Below are positions 51,501 to 59,312 of a DNA stretch of 64,000 nt, piece after piece. The notes below the pieces were generated by a model that did no database searches, had not been told where the DNA came from, and saw only the letters and a program-made list of their open reading frames with translations. The DNA is from Ruminococcus sp. Its GTDB lineage: Bacteria > Bacillota > Clostridia > Oscillospirales > Ruminococcaceae. The stretch spans positions 186,001 through 250,000 of the forward strand of contig NZ_JAHZAX010000002.1 in assembly GCF_019423705.1 (NCBI RefSeq), given 5' to 3'. The translations under genes and the position numbers were made by a program. Position 1 is the first letter of the stretch. Each line of letters opens with the position of its first letter.

Positions 51501-52239
51501 AGCATTTGAAAAGGCTGGCGCTGAGGCTGACATTTTCGTTGTAAGAAACCTTACCGAAACAGCTATCAAGGAATCCGTTGACGCAATGGAAAAGAAGATC
51601 AAGGAATCACAGATCGTAATGCTTCCGGGCGGATTCAGCGGCGGTGACGAGCCTGACGGTTCGGGCAAGTTCATCGTTTCGTTCCTCAGAAACCCAAGAC
51701 TTACAGACGCTATCCACGATCTGCTCAAGAACAGAGACGGACTTATGCTTGGTATCTGCAACGGCTTTCAAGCTCTTATCAAGCTGGGTCTTGTACCATA
51801 CGGCGAGATCAGAGATATGAGAGACGATTCACCTACACTTACATTCAACACCATTGCAAGACACCAGTCCAAGATGGTAAATACAAGGATCGCTTCAAAC
51901 AAGTCGCCTTGGCTTGCAGGCTGCGAAGTTGGCGATGTCCACAATGTTGCGATTTCACACGGTGAAGGCCGTTTCGTTGCAACAGCTGAAGAGATCGCAC
52001 AGCTTGCTGCAAACGGACAGATCGCTACGCAATACGTTGACTTTGACGGCGAGCCTACATTCGATATCCAATGCAACCCGAACACATCGTTCCAAGCTAT
52101 CGAGGGTATCACATCACCTGACGGCCGTGTATTCGGTAAAATGGGTCACTCAGAGCGTAAGGGCTGCTGCATTTCAAAGAACGTTCCCGGTGAAAAGGAT
52201 CAGAAGATATTTGAAAGCGGCGTAGCTTACTTCAAGTAA
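48526..52239 (+). CDS. purL: Phosphoribosylformylglycinamidine synthase, large single-chain type
   Basis: 1237 residues: PurL-type synthetase fused to a C-terminal glutamine amidotransferase. Synthetase motifs include FKNETHNHPTEIEPFGGAAT and DFGAGGVSVAIGELADG. The amidotransferase has its Cys nucleophile at about residue 1078 in LMLGICNGFQ and the His at about 1145 in SHGEGRF, followed by the Glu in the same motif. It makes FGAM from FGAR, glutamine and ATP in purine synthesis. AAGGAGATG sits before the ATG. The Firmicutes alternative of separate purL, purQ and purS is not seen here. A weak hairpin follows. Confidence 0.97.
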   Translation: MSVYRIYVEKKPEFAVEANSLISGIKSALGLENLAGLRVINRYDAEGLSREDFDLATPVVFSEPAVDVTYDHLPAVKVDEFVFAVEYLPGQFDQRADSCAQCISLLTGGKRPTIKSARIYIVSGKLTDEELVQIKHYMINPVESREASFDCFDTLDIKYTIPTTVNTVEGFIYSTDDDLKFMLTDLGLAMDFDDIKFCQDYFKNVEKRNPTITEIRMIDTYWSDHCRHTTFSTIVDNVNIDSDYIAATFADYINTRKDLYAGRTDKPVTLMDLACIGAKQLKKAGLLKDLDESEEINACSVKITVDVDGNPEDWLLMFKNETHNHPTEIEPFGGAATCLGGAIRDPLSGRSYVYQAMRVTGAGNPLVPVEDTITGKLPQRKIVVGAANGYSSYGNQIGLATGHVHEIYHPGYVAKRMEIGAVVGAAPASNVRRERPEPEDIVILLGGRTGRDGCGGATGSSKSHTLHSLESCGAEVQKGNAPEERKLQRLFRNPEVTSMIKRCNDFGAGGVSVAIGELADGLSINLDAVTKKYDGLDGTELAISESQERMAVVIAKSDLEKFMAEAAKENLEATMVARVTAEPRLKMNWCGNTIVDLTREFLNSNGAEKHTDIVIPAPVFANDDSNEDTADRWEAMISNLNICSQKGLVERFDSTIGAGTVLMPYGGKYQNTPTQAMAAKIPVLHGNTKTTSIMGWGYDPFLSSISPYHGAMSAVVESIAKVVATGGTYEKCWLTFQEYFERTQNNPERWGKPMAALLGAYKAQIALGCGSIGGKDSMSGTFEEIDVPPTLVSFAVSVGESDKIISQEFKKTGSKVILIKPAYDDNKLVDFDSLKAVFEKVENLIAEGKVLSCWAVSYGGVSEAVAKMAFGNKIGFKFTDKLTAEELYRACYGAFVIELAEGVETDERVIGETTESYEIESDSYTISLDKLQSLWEGKLEPVYPVHVNEPAEKPEKYSFKAEKRVAPAIKVAKPKILIPVFPGTNCEYDTARAFEKAGAEADIFVVRNLTETAIKESVDAMEKKIKESQIVMLPGGFSGGDEPDGSGKFIVSFLRNPRLTDAIHDLLKNRDGLMLGICNGFQALIKLGLVPYGEIRDMRDDSPTLTFNTIARHQSKMVNTRIASNKSPWLAGCEVGDVHNVAISHGEGRFVATAEEIAQLAANGQIATQYVDFDGEPTFDIQCNPNTSFQAIEGITSPDGRVFGKMGHSERKGCCISKNVPGEKDQKIFESGVAYFK

Positions 52240-52255
52240 TCAAAGCAAAATACTT

Positions 52256-52281
52256 AAAGGGCGGAAAAATCTCCGCCCTTT
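52256..52281 (+). terminator. Hairpin after purL (weak terminator)
   Basis: AAAGGGCGG (52256-52264) pairs with CCGCCCTTT (52273-52281), followed by GTTAT. Strong stem, poor T-tract; some read-through into the DUF1294 gene is likely. Confidence 0.65.
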
Positions 52282-52303
52282 GTTATATCAAAATGGTGAA
52301 ACT

Positions 52304-52576
52304 ATGCAGAACATAAAATATGTTATCATCTACCTTGCGGCGATGAGCCTTGTGACATTCATACTTTTCGGCGCAGACAAGCACAAGGCTAAAGCCCACA
52401 AGTGGCGTATCCCCGAGAAAACGCTCCTTGGTATCAGTTTGCTGGGTGGATTTGTTGGCGGCTTTATAGGAATGGAATTTTTCCGCCACAAGACAAAGCA
52501 TTGGTATTTTTACGCCGTAATGCTTGTCTCCCTTATCCTATGGGCGTTTGTTTTATACAAGCTTATCAGGGCATAA
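52304..52576 (+). CDS. DUF1294 membrane protein
   Basis: 90 residues, about three membrane segments. The segment DKHKAKAHKWRIPEKTLLG followed by GGFVGGFIGMEFFRHKT is the DUF1294 (YsdA) signature. Function is unknown. The start at 52304 (MQNIKYV) is chosen over an upstream TTG at 52280 that lies inside the purL hairpin; only a weak GGTGA precedes it. Confidence 0.85.
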   Translation: MQNIKYVIIYLAAMSLVTFILFGADKHKAKAHKWRIPEKTLLGISLLGGFVGGFIGMEFFRHKTKHWYFYAVMLVSLILWAFVLYKLIRA

Positions 52577-52580
52577 AATT

Positions 52581-52613
52581 AGGAGAGTATCTTGATTGAT
52601 ACTCTCCTTTTTG
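52581..52613 (+). terminator. Terminator after the DUF1294 gene
   Basis: AGGAGAGTATC (52581-52591) pairs with GATACTCTCCT (52598-52608), then TTTTTG. The convergent gene stop follows within six bases, and the hairpin may also end that transcript. Confidence 0.9.
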
Positions 52614-52618
52614 TTTAC

Positions 52619-54337
52619 TTATTCTTCCGCTGCGATAAGACCCATAATATCGCCGATCATTGACTGCGGCAGCTGATATCTTTCTCTTTCGCCGTCCTCA
52701 TTTGCTACAACGAAATTGTGGACTTCTCTGCCGTCGGCACTTTCCCAGCCGTACTGTGTAATGTCTATTATACAGATAGGTTCGGCATTTTCATTATCGT
52801 CCCACTTTTCTTTATAAATCTCGTAAGCGTTTCCACCGCCATATTCTAAGCCATCAATGTATGGATAGTCCTTGTAAACTGCCATTGCATTGTCTATCCA
52901 TTGATCTATTAGGTCGATCGTCTCAGGGTCTGTTATCTCAACAGGCTCTTGATTATCATACTCAGTTGGTGATTGACCATAATAATGATAAATATAATAT
53001 GGCTGAACGTCAGTTTCGATCGCTGTATCGCCACTTGAAACATCATCGACCGCAGAGCTATTATTGTCCACAGGGCTGATATTCAAATTGTATAGCACGA
53101 TATTCTTAACGTTGTTATAGTCGATAGGAAATTGCGCCGTGTCATAATATGCCGTGTATGAACCATCATCGTTGGCTTTGAGATTGAATCTAGTGAAATT
53201 AATAGCTTTCTCCGTGCCGTCTGACATTATCAGCTTGATAGGATCATAATTCTTGTTAGGGTCATAATCATCAAATTCTTTTTTTCGAGTCTCTTCATCT
53301 AAAATTATAACAGACGGGTCAATGGCTTCTCTCAATGTGTCGATATCGGCGTCTGAGGTAAAAGTAACGTCCAGACCGGAAGCATTAAAGCTTACGTTTT
53401 GGATATCCAGCTTAAATGGGTCAACGCCGCAGGTATACCATTGTGTCTCGCCGTTTTCGACTGATATTCCCGTATATTCACCATCTGTCCATAAAGTCAT
53501 CATAGCGGTATAATTAAGCTCATATGCTGTTTGGCCAATATGAAAACTTGAAACATAGACGTCGTAATTTGTATTTGCAACATAGCGATCTATTGCGGTG
53601 CCGTCATCAGCTACGGTGAGAAATGAACAGCTCAGAAAAGCGACGGCATAATCGCCGCAATTATAAGCGTAGCTCCAAGCCATATCGTAGGGATTTGAAT
53701 AATAATCCGGCATATCAGTATAGCCCGGTTCGAAATTTACAGTCAGATCTTCATTTTCCGCACCGTCAAGCTCGCCGTTTTTCGGGATAAACACAAACGC
53801 CACGGTCGCATATGGGTCGTGGTCGATAACGCCTGCCACACGGACTTCAAAATTATCGTTCTCGTCATAGTTGCCGACTTTTTTATCAAGTATCGTCAAC
53901 TGGCTTCCCAGCGTGGAGATATCGTATCCCTTGTCATCGTAGACTTTTTTGAGATACTGATAATTCTCTTCATAAACCTCAGTATGCACGGGCTCGACCT
54001 GTGGATCTGCACCTTCTGATTTTGCTTCTGTATTTGATTCTGAATTTGCAGCCGAACCTGTTTCAATATTATTGCCCTGCCCATAAAGAAACGCTCCGCC
54101 GCCGATACAGATAGCAAGCGCCGCCGCAGCCGCAATAAATCCGCCACGCTTTTTCACCTTTGCAGGCTTCACGTTCGCCACGATCTTTTCTTCTCTTTTG
54201 TCCTCGATAATTGCGTTATTGTTTTTCATATTCTCCGCCCCCTTCAAAGCGTCAAAAATGCGTTTCTTTCCAACGTCGGAGCATTTCACAGCACTGAATT
54301 TTTCTTTTATGATATTCTCAAATTCTCTGTCAGTCAT
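52619..54337 (-). CDS. Membrane anti-sigma-like regulator with large outside domain
   Basis: 572 residues. A cytoplasmic head (about 1-64; begins MTDREFENIIKEKFSAVKC), one membrane helix (about 65-86, GGFIAAAAALAICIGGGAFL) and a long, acidic outside region of about 480 residues rich in Asp, Tyr and Asn. It overlaps the sigma factor gene by four bases (ATGA). This layout is that of membrane anti-sigma factors of ECF sigma factors, though the head lacks a clear zinc anti-sigma motif. The outside domain has no recognised family and could sense an envelope signal. Confidence 0.75.
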   Translation of the reverse strand: MTDREFENIIKEKFSAVKCSDVGKKRIFDALKGAENMKNNNAIIEDKREEKIVANVKPAKVKKRGGFIAAAAALAICIGGGAFLYGQGNNIETGSAANSESNTEAKSEGADPQVEPVHTEVYEENYQYLKKVYDDKGYDISTLGSQLTILDKKVGNYDENDNFEVRVAGVIDHDPYATVAFVFIPKNGELDGAENEDLTVNFEPGYTDMPDYYSNPYDMAWSYAYNCGDYAVAFLSCSFLTVADDGTAIDRYVANTNYDVYVSSFHIGQTAYELNYTAMMTLWTDGEYTGISVENGETQWYTCGVDPFKLDIQNVSFNASGLDVTFTSDADIDTLREAIDPSVIILDEETRKKEFDDYDPNKNYDPIKLIMSDGTEKAINFTRFNLKANDDGSYTAYYDTAQFPIDYNNVKNIVLYNLNISPVDNNSSAVDDVSSGDTAIETDVQPYYIYHYYGQSPTEYDNQEPVEITDPETIDLIDQWIDNAMAVYKDYPYIDGLEYGGGNAYEIYKEKWDDNENAEPICIIDITQYGWESADGREVHNFVVANEDGERERYQLPQSMIGDIMGLIAAEE

Positions 54338-54801
54338 AGCTGTTCCTCCAATCGCTTTTTAAGCCTCTTTCGTCCTCTGTGAAGATATGAAAATACCGTT
54401 GACTCCCTGCACTTTAAAAGCCTCGCTATCTCAGCCCCCGAGTAGCCCTCATAATAATGAAGATATATGGCTGTTTTCTCTTTTTCGGGCAGCTTCATAA
54501 TCTCCTCCATTATGCTGTCGGGCTTGTCCTCTGCGGCGATGTTTTCTGCTTCTGACAAGCTCAGATGTTTGCGATAGACACGGCGCAGCATACTTTTGCA
54601 TACGTTCTGTGCCGTGATGATGAGCCAAGCTTTTTCGTGCTGGGCGCTGTCAAATTCGCCGCCAAACTCTATGTACTTCAAAAACACTTGTTGGCAGGCG
54701 TCCTCGCTGTCCGCCCTGTTACCATTAAAATACAGATAGCAAATGCGATAGACCATATCGAAATACGCCTCATAAACCGCAGAAATATTCTTCTCCTTCA
54801 C
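54334..54801 (-). CDS. ECF-type RNA polymerase sigma factor
   Basis: 155 residues. Region 2 is AYFDMVYRICYLYFNGNRADSEDACQQVFLKYIEF (conserved as a run of about 35 residues at 9-45; key positions Y, R, D, A, D and F). Region 4 is KLPEKEKTAIYLHYYEGYSG with the helix-turn-helix EIARLLKCRESTVFSYL. The short linker and absence of regions 1 and 3 are those of ECF sigma factors. The start is a GTG at 54801 with AAGGGGTGG upstream. Overlap with the anti-sigma-like gene implies co-translation. Confidence 0.9.
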   Translation of the reverse strand: MKEKNISAVYEAYFDMVYRICYLYFNGNRADSEDACQQVFLKYIEFGGEFDSAQHEKAWLIITAQNVCKSMLRRVYRKHLSLSEAENIAAEDKPDSIMEEIMKLPEKEKTAIYLHYYEGYSGAEIARLLKCRESTVFSYLHRGRKRLKKRLEEQL

Positions 54802-54833
54802 TAAACCACCCCTTATGAAGTGCCGCCGAAGGG

Positions 54834-54859
54834 GACGGCGACGCTTTTATTTGGTTTCA
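54834..54859 (-). promoter_or_regulatory. ECF-type promoter upstream of the sigma factor gene
   Basis: Minus strand: TGAAAC (54859-54854), 16-base spacer, CGTC (54837-54834). This is the classic ECF -35/-10 pair, placed about 30 bases before the GTG start, as expected for an autoregulated sigma factor. Confidence 0.55.
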
Positions 54860-54916
54860 TATATAAAACGCATCACAGCCCCAAAACCTTGCAGCCGCCA
54901 CATATTTTTTCACATC

Positions 54917-55444
54917 TTATAACTTTTTGTCGTAATACTCCTGCGACCCTTTAAGAAATTTCTCCGCCTGCCGCCTTGAATTAAAGCGTATCACCTTTAC
55001 ATGAGGGTATTTCTCAAGAAGTTTTTCAGTCCTCTCTGCATTATCATTTTCAAAGCCTGCTATAAACCTTACAAAGTCCAAATCAAATCTCTCGCTGCAC
55101 CCCTCTGCCATATCAATGCGTTTCTTTCCCAATTTGCCCTTTATCAAACGTGAAAAATATCCGTATAAACAAGCTGCTGTACTGAGCCTAAATCTGAAAA
55201 CGACTTGAGCCTTTTCCAAACGTTTCTCCATTGTCCTTGAATAATTTCCGTCAATTATCCAGCTATCCTTTTTAAGCACCTCGTCAAGCTGTCTGTCAAA
55301 TTCATTGCGGCTGACCTCTTTCCAGCCTGCTCTCCAATTAAGCCTATCAAGGTGTGTGACTTCTATTCCTGTTATTCTCGCAAGTTCTAACGCAAAAGTT
55401 GATTTTCCCGACCCCGAGCAGCCTATTACCATTATTCTTTTCAT
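54917..55444 (-). CDS. P-loop kinase (adenylate kinase-like, FlaR/topology modulator type)
   Basis: 175 residues. Walker A is IGCSGSGKSTFALEL (about 7-21), with HLDRLNWRAGW and WIIDGNYSRTMEKRLEKA as substrate-side motifs, and a Lid-like SRLIKGKLGKKRID segment. The family resembles adenylate kinase and includes proteins called topology modulation or FlaR; the true substrate is not known. The start at 55444 has GGAGGAAGA directly upstream. Monocistronic, own promoter. Confidence 0.85.
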   Translation of the reverse strand: MKRIMVIGCSGSGKSTFALELARITGIEVTHLDRLNWRAGWKEVSRNEFDRQLDEVLKKDSWIIDGNYSRTMEKRLEKAQVVFRFRLSTAACLYGYFSRLIKGKLGKKRIDMAEGCSERFDLDFVRFIAGFENDNAERTEKLLEKYPHVKVIRFNSRRQAEKFLKGSQEYYDKKL

Positions 55445-55487
55445 TCTTCCTCCAATTCCTGATCTCATATAAGCAACGCAGACCTAA

Positions 55488-55516
55488 AGTATACCACAAT
55501 TTGCAAACCAAAACAA
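55488..55516 (-). promoter_or_regulatory. Sigma-A promoter of the P-loop kinase gene
   Basis: Minus strand: TTGTTT (55516-55511), 17-base spacer, TATACT (55493-55488), with TGG before it as extended -10. Confidence 0.6.
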
Positions 55517-55610
55517 CCCTGTCGTTCAAATTTGTTGATATGCCTAATCTGAGCCAATGCCATTTGTATATTCTGACAGAACGATATTACACAGTTCTTA
55601 CACCCGATAC

Positions 55611-55639
55611 TTGCGTTTTTGACGGTGTTGTGCTATAAT
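55611..55639 (+). promoter_or_regulatory. Sigma-A promoter of the lrp-aminotransferase-ispE operon
   Basis: TTGCGT (55611-55616), 17-base spacer, TATAAT (55634-55639). Confidence 0.65.
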
Positions 55640-55683
55640 ATATTATGTATATGTATGATTCGATGACCAAAGGAGGCTATTTT

Positions 55684-56163
55684 ATGGATCAGCTTATCAA
55701 ATTACTGAAAAATAACGCAAGGATCACAAACAGCGAGCTTGCCGTGCTTCTTGACAAATCAGAAGAGCAGGTCGCCGCTGATATCGCTAAGCTTGAAGCA
55801 GAAGGCGTTATAAAGGGCTATTCCGCTATCGTTGACGAAAGCGCTTATGACCCCAATTCGGTCTTTGCACTTATAGAACTTAAAGTCACACCGCAATCAC
55901 AGTCAGGCTTTGATGAGATCGCTAATCAGATTGCAAGCTATGAACAGGTGGAATCAGTCCGCCTTATGTCGGGCGCTTATGACATAATCGTTGCCGTGAA
56001 TGGCGCAAATATCAGAGATATCTCGCAGTTCGTTTCACAAAGACTTGCGACTATCGACGCCGTTCAGTCCACCGCAACACATTTCGTGCTCAAGGTCTAC
56101 AAGGACAACGGCATTATGATAAGTACAGACGATAAAGATGAAAGAGGTTTGATCTCACCGTGA
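55684..56163 (+). CDS. Lrp/AsnC-family transcriptional regulator
   Basis: 159 residues. N-terminal helix-turn-helix (NARITNSELAVLLDKSEEQV, about 11-30) and C-terminal RAM ligand-binding domain with FALIELKVTPQS, YDIIVAVNG and DAVQSTATHFVLK. These regulators usually sense amino acids and form octamers. AAAGGAGG lies seven bases before the ATG; a reading from 55645 starts too close to the promoter. Overlaps the aminotransferase gene, suggesting it controls or senses that enzyme's pathway. Confidence 0.93.
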   Translation: MDQLIKLLKNNARITNSELAVLLDKSEEQVAADIAKLEAEGVIKGYSAIVDESAYDPNSVFALIELKVTPQSQSGFDEIANQIASYEQVESVRLMSGAYDIIVAVNGANIRDISQFVSQRLATIDAVQSTATHFVLKVYKDNGIMISTDDKDERGLISP

Positions 56164-57344
56164 TAGATTATAATAAAGTGCTCACCCCTGCTATCAAAGA
56201 AATGAAGCCGTCGGGCATACGAAAGTTTTTCGATATCGCTCAGCAGCTTGACGATGTTATTTCTCTTGGCGTTGGCGAGCCGGATTTCAAAACGCCCTGG
56301 CTTATCCGTCAGGAAGCTATCTCAACTCTCGAGAAAGGCAAGACCTGTTACACGGCTAATGCCGGTCTTATGACCCTCAGAGAAGAGATTGCAAAATATT
56401 TTCAGCGCACTATCCACACAAGCTATGACCCTAACAAGGAGATAATCGTGACAGTCGGCGGCTCTGAGGCTATCGACCTTACTATCAGATGTCTCGTTCA
56501 GCCGGGCGATGAAGTGCTCATCGTTGAGCCGTCATTCGTCTGTTATCGTCCGATCGTTTCACTTTGCGGCGGCGTACCTGTCGTTATCGAAACTAGGGAA
56601 GAGAACGAGTTCAGACTTACGGCTGAGGAACTTCGTGAAAAGATAACCGACAAGACAAAGCTTCTTGTACTGCCATATCCTAACAATCCAACAGGTGCAA
56701 TAATGCGCCGTGAAGATCTTGAAGCTATCGCACAGGTGCTCAAGGACACGAACATTGTTGTGGCTTCGGACGAGATATATTCCGAGCTTACATATTCGGG
56801 CAAGCATTGCTCTATCGCCGAGATCGAGGGTATGCGTGAGCGCACAATTGTCATAAACGGCTTCTCAAAAAGCTTTGCAATGACAGGCTGGCGGCTTGGC
56901 TTCCTTGGCGGACCAAAAGAGCTTGTTTCGCAAATGCTCAAACTCCACCAGTATGCGATTATGTCATCGCCGACGGTCAGCCAGTACGCTGCTATCGTGG
57001 CAATGCAAAGCTGCGAGAAGGACATTGAAAAAATGCGCAACGAATACAACATCCGCCGCCGTTTCGTGGTGGATTCCTTCAACAAGCTGGGGCTGAAATG
57101 CTTCGCTCCCCAGGGCGCATTTTACGTTTTCCCCTGTATCAAGCAGACAGGTATGACCAGCGCTGATTTCTGCGAAAAGCTTGTTTATACAAAGAAAGTT
57201 GCAGTTGTTCCCGGCGACGCTTTCGGCGAATGCGGCGAGGGCTATATTCGTGTTTCATACGCTTATTCACTCAATCATCTTCGTGAAGCTATCAAACGTA
57301 TCGGCGAATTTTTAGAGGATATCAAAAATGGTAACGTGCAATAA
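56160..57344 (+). CDS. PLP-dependent aminotransferase (class I/II, aspartate aminotransferase fold)
   Basis: 394 residues. PLP Lys lies in INGFSKSFAMTGWRLGFLG; other conserved segments are VGEPDFKTPW, YTANAGLMTLREEIA, PYPNNPTGAIM and the C-terminal YIRVSYAYSLNHL arginine. The amino acid substrate cannot be read; aromatic, aspartate or branched types are possible. Starts with a GTG overlapping the Lrp gene stop by four bases. The Lrp-aminotransferase pair is frequent in Clostridia. Confidence 0.92.
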   Translation: MIDYNKVLTPAIKEMKPSGIRKFFDIAQQLDDVISLGVGEPDFKTPWLIRQEAISTLEKGKTCYTANAGLMTLREEIAKYFQRTIHTSYDPNKEIIVTVGGSEAIDLTIRCLVQPGDEVLIVEPSFVCYRPIVSLCGGVPVVIETREENEFRLTAEELREKITDKTKLLVLPYPNNPTGAIMRREDLEAIAQVLKDTNIVVASDEIYSELTYSGKHCSIAEIEGMRERTIVINGFSKSFAMTGWRLGFLGGPKELVSQMLKLHQYAIMSSPTVSQYAAIVAMQSCEKDIEKMRNEYNIRRRFVVDSFNKLGLKCFAPQGAFYVFPCIKQTGMTSADFCEKLVYTKKVAVVPGDAFGECGEGYIRVSYAYSLNHLREAIKRIGEFLEDIKNGNVQ

Positions 57345-58209
57345 TTTGAAGATAAAGGCATACGGCAAGCTCAATCTCGCCCTTGACATTGTTGGCAGGC
57401 GTGATGACGGCTATCATATGCTCAACACCATTATGCAGTCGGTGAGCTGCTATGATCTTATCGACATAACGCTTGCCGAGGGTGAGGGCATTGAGATACG
57501 CTGTGATCTCGAGTTTTTTCCCACAGGCGAGGACAATATTATGACAAAGGCGGTTCACGCTTTCAAGGCTTACACAGGCATTGACTACGGCTGCAAGATC
57601 ATTTTCACCGTGGAGAAAAATCTTCCCTCACAGGCAGGAATGGGCGGCGGAAGCGCTGACTGCGCCGCAGTTTTGCAGGGGCTCAACTTCATTTTCGATA
57701 CAAAGCTCACAGACGAACAGCTCTGCGAGATCGGTGTTAAGCTGGGCGCTGACGTACCTTTCTGCATTGTTGGCGGAACGCAGCTTTGCCAAGGTGTTGG
57801 CGAGATACTCAGCCGACTTCCCTCACCCGATTGCTGGTTCGTTGTCGTTAAGCCCGATGTTGGCATTTCAACGCCTGAGGCTTTCAAAAAATACGACAGT
57901 ATCGTCAACCCCAAGCGCTGCAATATGGACGTTATGCTTAGGGCGCTGGGCGAGAAAAATCTGCTTAGAATGTGTCCAAATATGTTCAACGTGCTTGAAT
58001 ACGCCGCTGAGTGCGATGAGATATCCAAAGCAGAGGCTGAGCTTAAAAGCGTTGGCGCACTTTCCGCAATGATGACAGGCAGCGGCTCGGCAATCTATGG
58101 CGTTTTCTTTGACGAGCAGAGCGCACAGACAGCATTTGAAAAGCTTTCAGACTGGAAGTACAAATGCGTTTGCAAGCCTGTCAAGCAGGGTTATGAGTTT
58201 GTTTATTGA
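57328..58209 (+). CDS. ispE: 4-diphosphocytidyl-2-C-methyl-D-erythritol kinase
   Basis: 293 residues. GHMP-kinase motifs: AYGKLNLALDIVGRRDDGYH at the N-terminus, ATP loop LPSQAGMGGGSADCAAVLQG and the C-terminal MMTGSGSAIYGVF. It phosphorylates CDP-methylerythritol in the MEP isoprenoid pathway. The ATG at 57328 overlaps the aminotransferase end by seventeen bases. No other MEP gene is in this window. Confidence 0.95.
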   Translation: MVTCNNLKIKAYGKLNLALDIVGRRDDGYHMLNTIMQSVSCYDLIDITLAEGEGIEIRCDLEFFPTGEDNIMTKAVHAFKAYTGIDYGCKIIFTVEKNLPSQAGMGGGSADCAAVLQGLNFIFDTKLTDEQLCEIGVKLGADVPFCIVGGTQLCQGVGEILSRLPSPDCWFVVVKPDVGISTPEAFKKYDSIVNPKRCNMDVMLRALGEKNLLRMCPNMFNVLEYAAECDEISKAEAELKSVGALSAMMTGSGSAIYGVFFDEQSAQTAFEKLSDWKYKCVCKPVKQGYEFVY

Positions 58210-58232
58210 CAAAATTATCAAGGGGTATGATT

Positions 58233-59312
58233 ATGAGAAACAAAAATAAGTGCAGGATATGCGGATATCGCTTCAAAAGTCCTGACGAAATTATCTGTCC
58301 TGAGTGCTTCACAGCCCGTGACGATGACGTGAGCTGTTCAAACTATTCGGACGATCTTCACAGCCACGACCTCCGTGACAACAATTATTTCGGCTCGCCC
58401 GAGAACGACACTTTCAAAGAAAAGAAAAACGACTTTGTCGCCGAAGAGCGCAAAGAAGAGGCCGCCGACAAAAATTTCCGCAGCCAAAATAACGGCAGCG
58501 CAAACACTTTCAATTCGCCTTTCGGACAGCAGAGCGGCTACAACTCCACCCGAGAGCAGAAGCTTGCAGCCATACGATCCAACGCTTCAAATTATCAGAG
58601 CACGTTCAACAGCAACATCGCTTCAAACCCGATCGTGAACAGGCAATTCAACAGCGCCTCACCAAAAAAGCAAAACAGAGGTTGTCTTGTTGCGGTGGTG
58701 ATCTTCTTTATTGCGGTGTTTATCGTGCCATTTGCTGTGGCGCTGATCGAGGCGTTTTCATCGGAAAACAGCTATAATTACGATGATGACTATGATTATT
58801 CCTATGTTGAAGATGAATACACGGCGTCCCATGACAAGATCGGCTCTTCCCTGCCCTCAGATTATGGCGATTATACTGTGACATATTCGGGGCTTTCAAC
58901 AACGACTATCAACAAGAGCGACCTCACCGCCGAACAGCAGAACACTATCACCGAGGGTTTGGACGAGAACGACACCTTCAAGGCCGTGACTGTGACACTT
59001 TATGTTGAGCCGGAAGACGATGACACACAGGTCAAGCTTTCAAGCGCTTTCACATATTCCACCAGCGACGACGGAACAGGCTATGTTTCGGCAAATGGCA
59101 TTGCCGCAGAGGGCGATATGGACACATATTATGACGATCATTACTACACCATAACTTTCTACACTTTGCCAGACGCAACCGAGCTTAACATTTACGCCAT
59201 TTTTCAGGACAGCGATTTTATGTCAAACAGCTTCACTTTCAGCATTGACCTTTCAGACGCCGACAATTCAGCCGACCTTTCAAACATCAGCGGAGTTAAA
59301 ACGGCGGTATGA
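58233..59312 (+). CDS. Zinc-ribbon membrane protein with extracytoplasmic domain
   Basis: 359 residues. The N-terminus holds a zinc ribbon (CRICGYRFKSPDEIICPEC, about 6-24). A low-complexity Asn/Ser/Asp-rich stretch (about 30-150) leads to a single membrane helix (about 155-177, GCLVAVVIFFIAVFIVPFAV). The outside C-terminal part is acidic and Thr-rich with no family I recognise. Inside-out architecture (zinc ribbon inside, variable domain outside) suggests an envelope or sensing role. The start at 58233 has AAGGGGT upstream. It lies twenty-three bases after ispE and overlaps the radical SAM gene by four bases. Confidence 0.7.
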   Translation: MRNKNKCRICGYRFKSPDEIICPECFTARDDDVSCSNYSDDLHSHDLRDNNYFGSPENDTFKEKKNDFVAEERKEEAADKNFRSQNNGSANTFNSPFGQQSGYNSTREQKLAAIRSNASNYQSTFNSNIASNPIVNRQFNSASPKKQNRGCLVAVVIFFIAVFIVPFAVALIEAFSSENSYNYDDDYDYSYVEDEYTASHDKIGSSLPSDYGDYTVTYSGLSTTTINKSDLTAEQQNTITEGLDENDTFKAVTVTLYVEPEDDDTQVKLSSAFTYSTSDDGTGYVSANGIAAEGDMDTYYDDHYYTITFYTLPDATELNIYAIFQDSDFMSNSFTFSIDLSDADNSADLSNISGVKTAV

